64,000 bases of DNA from Solimonas flava DSM 18980 (lineage in GTDB: Bacteria > Pseudomonadota > Gammaproteobacteria > Nevskiales > Nevskiaceae). A program made the translations under genes and the position numbers. Below are positions 59,968-64,000 of the stretch, in pieces. The stretch covers positions 372,001-436,000 of the forward strand of contig NZ_AUFV01000001.1 in assembly GCF_000426685.1 (NCBI RefSeq), given 5' to 3'. Each line of letters opens with the position of its first letter. Within the stretch, counting starts at the first letter, position 1. Below the pieces are notes generated by a model, which had not been told where the DNA came from, searched no databases, and saw only the letters and a list, made by a program, of their open reading frames with translations.

Positions 59968-60199
59968 GCTTCCCCGCCGCGTTCGCACCGGCGCCGCCCG
60001 CACCGATACCTCGTCGTGTCGGTGCGCGGCCGCCGGGGCGGACCGGCTGCCTTTTCCCGTCGCATGGCGGCTACCGACGCCGCCGTGGCGGTGCGCGAAG
60101 TCCCCGCATTCCCGTGCGTGACGCTGGCCAGACCATGGCGGGCCCGCGACAATCCGTCCCGAACCCAGCGCATCGGCCCGAGCGGCCACAGGACAGGAC

Positions 60200-62740
60200 A
60201 TGACCGAAGGCAACGGCCTTCGCCATCGCGGATTGACGGCGGCGGAAGCCGCGCGGCGTCTGCAGGCCGATGGCCCCAACGAACTGCCGCGCCCGCGACG
60301 CCAGGGGCCGCTGCAGATCGCACTCGAAATCCTGCGCGAGCCGATGTTCCGCCTGCTGCTCGCCGCCGGCGCGATCTACCTGCTGCTCGGCGATCTCGGC
60401 GAAGCGCTGCTGCTGCTGACCTTCGCCGGCGTCTCGGTCGGCATCAGCATCTGGCAGAGCATCCGCAGCGAAAACGCGCTCGAGGCGCTGCGCGAGCTCG
60501 GCAGCCCGCGCGCGCAGGTGATCCGCGACGGCGAGCTGCGCCGCATTCCCGGCCGCGAAGTGGTGAGCGGCGACGTCGTCGTGCTCAGCGAAGGCGATCG
60601 CGTGCCGGCCGACCTGCGTCTGCTGTACGCCCGCGAGATGCAGACCGACGAATCGCTGCTGACCGGCGAATCGCTGCCGGCCGGCAAGCGCGCCGGCGAG
60701 GACGCCCTGCCCGACGAAAGCTCGATCACGGCGCCGGGCTGCGCCTACTCCGGCACGCTGGTGGTGCGCGGCGACGGCGTCGGCGAAGTCTTCGCGACCG
60801 GCGTCGCCACCGAGATCGGCAAGATCGGCCACATGCTGCAGTCGGTCGGCAGCGAAGTCTCGCCACTGCAGCGGCAGACGCGCGGCCTTGTGCGTTTCCT
60901 GGCGACCGCCGGCCTGGTGGTCAGCGCGCTGGTCGTGCTGATCCACGGCCTCTGGCGCGACGGCTGGCTCGAAGGCCTGCTCGCCGGCATCGCGCTGGCG
61001 ATGGCGATGCTGCCGGAGGAATTTCCGCTGGTGCTGACCGTGTTCCTGACGCTCGGCGCCTGGCGCCTGGCGCGGCAGAACGTGCTGACGCGCCGCCAGG
61101 CCGCAGTCGAAGCGCTCGGCGCGACGACCGTGCTGTGCACCGACAAGACCGGCACGCTGACGCGCAACCGCATGAGCGTCACCGAGCTGGCGACGGCCGA
61201 CGCGAGCGCGACGCTGGACGGCAGCGCGCTGCCGCCGGCGCTGGCGCGCCTGCTGTCGGTCGCCGTGCTCGCCAGCAAGCCGGAAGCGGTCGACCCGATG
61301 GATCGCGCGCTGCGCGAAACCCTCGCCACCCAGCCCGACATCGCGCCGCCGCCGGCCGAGGAGCACATCGTCCGGGAGTACGGGCTGACACCGGAACTGC
61401 CCGCCTACGCGCTGCTGTGGCGCACCGGCGACGGCGCGCTGCGGCTCGCCGCCAAGGGCGCGCCCGAGGCGATCGCGGCGCTGTGCGGACTCGACGAGGC
61501 CGGTCGCGCGCGCATGCGCGAGGGCATCGAGGCGATGGCGGCGCGCGGCATCCGCGTGCTCGCTGCCGCCGAATGCGAATGGCCGCAGGCGCAGCCGGCG
61601 CCGGCCACGCTGCGCGACGCGCCGCTGCAGTACCGCGGCCTGCTCGGTTTTTCCGATCCGCTGCGCGCCGGCGTCGCCGACGCGATCGCCGAATGCCGCG
61701 CCGCCGGCGTGCGTGTGCTGATGATCACCGGCGACCATCCGCTGACCGCGCGCGCGATCGCCGCGCAGGCCGGTCTCGATACGCGCGGCGGAGTGCTGAC
61801 CGGCGCCGAGATCGACGCGCTCGACGCCGGCGCGCTCGGCCGGCGCCTCGAACAGACCGACATCTGCGCGCGCATCTCGCCGGCGCAGAAGCTGCGCATC
61901 GTCGAGGCCCTGAAGGCCGACGGCGAAATCGTGGCGATGACCGGCGACGGCGTCAACGACGCCCCTTCGCTGCGCGCCGCGCACATCGGCGTGGCGATGG
62001 GCGGCCGCGGCAGCGATGTCGCGCGCGAAGCCGGAGCGCTGGTACTGCTCGACGACGATTTCGGCACCCTGGTCTCGGCGGTCCGTCAGGGCCGGCGCAT
62101 CTACGACAATCTGCGCAAGGCGATGGCCTACATCCTCGCCGTGCACGTGCCGATCGCCGGTCTGTCCCTGCTGCCGCTGCTGTTCGGCTGGCCGCTGATC
62201 CTGACGCCGATCCACATCGTGTTCCTCGAACTGCTGATCGACCCGGTCTGCTCGATCGTGTTCGAGGCCGAGCCCGAGGAACCCGGGCTGATGCGGCGGC
62301 CGCCGCGCGATCCGCAGGAGCCGCTGATCTCGCACCGCGTGCTCGGCTGGGCGCTGCTGCAGGGGCTGTGCGCCTTCGCCTGCGTCACCGCGCTGTATCT
62401 CTACGGGCTGCACATCGGTCTGTCGGACGGCGCGCGCCACGCCCTCGCCTTCACCGGCCTGGTCATGACCAACGTCGCGCTGATCTTCGCCAACCGCAGC
62501 TTCTCGGTCGCCGCGATCGGCACGCTCGGGCGGCACAATCGCGCGCTGTGGCGCGTACTGGGCGCGGCGCTGACGATCCTGCTGCTGGCGCTGTTCGTGC
62601 CGCCGCTGCGCCGGCTGTTCGGCTTCGAACTGCCGGAACTGCCGCTGCTGCTGCTGGCGCCGGCGGCCAGCCTGACGATGCTCGCGCTGCTCGACCTCGC
62701 CAAGCGCGCGATCGCGCCGCTACGCCGCGCGGTCGCGTGA
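60200..62740 (+). CDS. Cation-transporting P-type ATPase (P2, Ca2+-ATPase-like)
   Basis: An 846-residue P-type ATPase with actuator loop LLTGESLP, transmembrane PEEFPLVL, phosphorylation motif DKTGTLT (Asp ~315), nucleotide domain with AAKGAPEA, and MTGDGVNDAPSL, plus about 10 membrane helices in P2 order. The cation-pocket motif PEEFP differs from the PEGLP of SERCA-type pumps and is typical of a bacterial subgroup of uncertain specificity. There is no N-terminal metal-binding domain, so not a Cu/Zn pump. No FNR-type box was found in the 232 nt upstream. It overlaps the convergent flavodoxin gene by 21 nt. Confidence 0.9.
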   Translation: MTEGNGLRHRGLTAAEAARRLQADGPNELPRPRRQGPLQIALEILREPMFRLLLAAGAIYLLLGDLGEALLLLTFAGVSVGISIWQSIRSENALEALRELGSPRAQVIRDGELRRIPGREVVSGDVVVLSEGDRVPADLRLLYAREMQTDESLLTGESLPAGKRAGEDALPDESSITAPGCAYSGTLVVRGDGVGEVFATGVATEIGKIGHMLQSVGSEVSPLQRQTRGLVRFLATAGLVVSALVVLIHGLWRDGWLEGLLAGIALAMAMLPEEFPLVLTVFLTLGAWRLARQNVLTRRQAAVEALGATTVLCTDKTGTLTRNRMSVTELATADASATLDGSALPPALARLLSVAVLASKPEAVDPMDRALRETLATQPDIAPPPAEEHIVREYGLTPELPAYALLWRTGDGALRLAAKGAPEAIAALCGLDEAGRARMREGIEAMAARGIRVLAAAECEWPQAQPAPATLRDAPLQYRGLLGFSDPLRAGVADAIAECRAAGVRVLMITGDHPLTARAIAAQAGLDTRGGVLTGAEIDALDAGALGRRLEQTDICARISPAQKLRIVEALKADGEIVAMTGDGVNDAPSLRAAHIGVAMGGRGSDVAREAGALVLLDDDFGTLVSAVRQGRRIYDNLRKAMAYILAVHVPIAGLSLLPLLFGWPLILTPIHIVFLELLIDPVCSIVFEAEPEEPGLMRRPPRDPQEPLISHRVLGWALLQGLCAFACVTALYLYGLHIGLSDGARHALAFTGLVMTNVALIFANRSFSVAAIGTLGRHNRALWRVLGAALTILLLALFVPPLRRLFGFELPELPLLLLAPAASLTMLALLDLAKRAIAPLRRAVA

Positions 62741-63244
62741 CGGCCCGGCGGCCGGCGCCGGTGCCGCCGGAGCGGCGGCGGGCTGCAGCGCCGTCACGAA
62801 CGCGTCGAGCGCCACGGCGCCGCCTTCGTCGATCTGGCGCACCGTCATCATCAGCGTGGCGTCCGGCTCGCGATCGCAGAGACTGGCCATGTCGGCCAGG
62901 GTCTGCGCGCCCGAGTGGGCGCAGCTGCAGAAGAACGCAACGTGGCGCAGCTCGTCGGCATGCCGCGTCAGATAGCTGCGCACCGGGCCGGCGACATGAT
63001 CGGCCCACACCGGACCGCCGACGATGACGCGGGCGTAGCCCAGCGGCGGCTGGGTGGGCGCGGTGATCGGCGGTTCGCGCCCGAGCAGCGCGTCATAGAG
63101 GCAGCGCGCCAGACCCAGCAGGCCGCGGTGCGGATGCAGCTCGTGAATTTCGTCGAGGTCGGCGTCGAGCCGCGCGGCGAGCCGCTGCGCCAGACGGCGC
63201 GTATGGCCGCTACGCGAATAGAACACCACGAGATTGTCTTTCAT
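62720..63244 (-). CDS. Flavodoxin-family protein
   Basis: A 174-residue paralogue of the protein at 6226-6840: VFYSRSGHTRRLAQRLAARLDADLDEI at the FMN phosphate loop and VIVGGPVWADHVAGPVRSYL in the isoalloxazine region. It carries out one- or two-electron transfer to unknown partners. The ATG at 63244 follows GGAG. An FNR-type box lies 77 nt upstream. The 3' end overlaps the end of the P-type ATPase gene on the other strand. The C-terminus is Ala/Pro-rich. Confidence 0.88.
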   Translation of the reverse strand: MKDNLVVFYSRSGHTRRLAQRLAARLDADLDEIHELHPHRGLLGLARCLYDALLGREPPITAPTQPPLGYARVIVGGPVWADHVAGPVRSYLTRHADELRHVAFFCSCAHSGAQTLADMASLCDREPDATLMMTVRQIDEGGAVALDAFVTALQPAAAPAAPAPAAGPSRDRAA

Positions 63245-63321
63245 GACGGCTCCGGGCTGACTCAACCGTATGCACGGCAGACGGCATGGGCCGAGCCTGC
63301 CGCGGCAACGGCCGGGCAGCA

Positions 63322-63335
63322 TTGACCGCCGTCAA
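63322..63335. promoter_or_regulatory. FNR-type box upstream of flavodoxin
   Basis: Perfect TTGAC-CGCC-GTCAA palindrome, 77 nt from the minus-strand ATG at 63244 and 22 nt past the rhomboid stop. Confidence 0.75.
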
Positions 63336-63357
63336 TCGGTGCCGCCGGCGCCCGCGT

Positions 63358-63939
63358 TCAGCGCCAGACCTGGCGCCGCCGCCAGCGCAGGCCGAGGACG
63401 AGACCGCCGAGCAGGCCGCCGAGATGGGCGAAGTGCGCGACACCGTTCATCGTGCCGGTGACGCCGGCATAGAGTTCGAACAGCGCATACAGCAGCACGA
63501 ACAGCGGCGCCGGCAGCGGCAGCGGCGGAAAGATCAGCAGGATCACGCGGCGCGGGAAGAAGATCGCGAACGCGGTCAGCACGCCGAACAGGCCGCCGGA
63601 CGCGCCGACCGTCGGCTGCGGATCGGCGCTGACCATGCCGAACGCCAGCTGTGTGAGGCTCGCCGTCAGCACGCTGGTCAGGAACAGCACGAGGAAGCGG
63701 CCGCTGCCGGTCTGGCCCTCGACGTCGCGGCCGAACATCCACAGGCCGAACATGTTGGTCGCCAGATGCGCGATGCTGCCGTGCAGGAATGCGCAGCTGA
63801 CCAGCTGCCACGGCGCGAAGCCCTGCCCGAGCGGCCACAGCGCGAAGCTGCGCAGCAGCGGATCGCCAGCGACCATCTCCAGGCCGAAGACGAGAATGTT
63901 GACGATCAGCAGCGTGTAGGTGACGGGAGCCTTGTTCAT
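63358..63939 (-). CDS. Rhomboid-family intramembrane serine protease
   Basis: A 193-residue six-helix membrane protein with the catalytic Ser in GASGGLFGVL and catalytic His in FAHLGGLLGG, and an early HGSIAHLATNMFGLWMFG with the conserved HxxxN oxyanion part. It cleaves transmembrane segments of unknown substrates in the inner membrane. Compact bacterial form without extra domains. The start at 63939 precedes MNKAPVTYTLLIVNILVFG; the ribosome site is weak. It lies upstream of the flavodoxin with a box between, so they are probably separate transcripts. Confidence 0.93.
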   Translation of the reverse strand: MNKAPVTYTLLIVNILVFGLEMVAGDPLLRSFALWPLGQGFAPWQLVSCAFLHGSIAHLATNMFGLWMFGRDVEGQTGSGRFLVLFLTSVLTASLTQLAFGMVSADPQPTVGASGGLFGVLTAFAIFFPRRVILLIFPPLPLPAPLFVLLYALFELYAGVTGTMNGVAHFAHLGGLLGGLVLGLRWRRRQVWR

Positions 63940-64000
63940 GCGGTCATCGCTTCTCGGGGGCGGCCGCGCGGGCCGGGGCGTGCTGCGCCACTAGCTGCTC

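Noticed and set aside
59999-60026. Hairpin after the lipoprotein gene as an intrinsic terminator
   Set aside because: An 8-bp stem (CGCACCGA/TCGGTGCG) exists but the loop is 12 nt and no U-tract follows.

Overview
This is a very GC-rich stretch (roughly 70% G+C by eye, strong third-position GC) from a Gram-negative proteobacterium. Outer-membrane export proteins, lipoproteins, EpsL/EpsG-like exopolysaccharide proteins and FNR-type promoter boxes point to a gamma- or betaproteobacterium. I cannot name the genus from sequence alone. The first 3.5 kb is visibly less GC-rich than the rest and looks acquired. No rRNA, tRNA, insertion sequence or CRISPR array was seen.

Layout. (1) 1-3.5 kb: a defence-island-like patch with the end of an unrecognised gene, a SIR2-family NADase-like gene, an HExxH metallopeptidase-like gene and a tiny convergent ORF. 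(2) 3.5-8.9 kb: a dormancy/low-oxygen-type block with a ribosome hibernation factor, universal stress protein (Usp), NAD(P)-dependent reductases, flavodoxin and small proteins. (3) 9-46 kb: a large exopolysaccharide (EPS) locus interleaved with nonribosomal peptide and polyketide synthases. It has an initiating sugar-phosphate transferase, an outer-membrane barrel protein, a GT26 chimera, a secreted multidomain GH5 enzyme, a PPTase plus C-A-T-TE NRPS, a ten-gene translationally coupled operon (Wza, Wzc-like, EpsG-like, Wzy, O-acyltransferase, HAD/membrane protein, two GT2s, Wzx, stand-alone A-T NRPS), and a 2635-residue KS-AT-ACP-AMT-C-A-PCP megasynthase. (4) 46-64 kb: two overlapping Crp/Fnr-type regulators and the second arm of the stress block: two alcohol dehydrogenases, phosphofructokinase, three Usps, a fused beta-CASP nuclease/thymidine phosphorylase, a PRPP-synthetase-like protein, a second hibernation factor, L,D-transpeptidase, alanine-rich lipoprotein, P-type ATPase, second flavodoxin and rhomboid protease.

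Two promoter signatures organise the window. A perfect FNR-type palindrome, TTGAY-N4-RTCAA, occurs 11 times (plus two one-off variants), each upstream of a stress-block gene and commonly 52-66 nt before the start codon. This suggests one anoxia/redox-responsive regulon. A different palindrome, best copy CTGT-N10-ACAG with TGTTCGA/TCGAACA arms and resembling LuxR-family boxes, lies in the four main promoter regions of the EPS/NRPS/PKS locus, 59-77 nt from the start codons. This suggests that polysaccharide and peptide genes are switched on together, possibly to make an aminoacylated or lipopeptide-decorated polymer.

The most novel-looking items are the EPS-NRPS-PKS hybrid locus with its shared operator, the SIR2/HExxH pair, the GT26 chimera and the nuclease/phosphorylase fusion.
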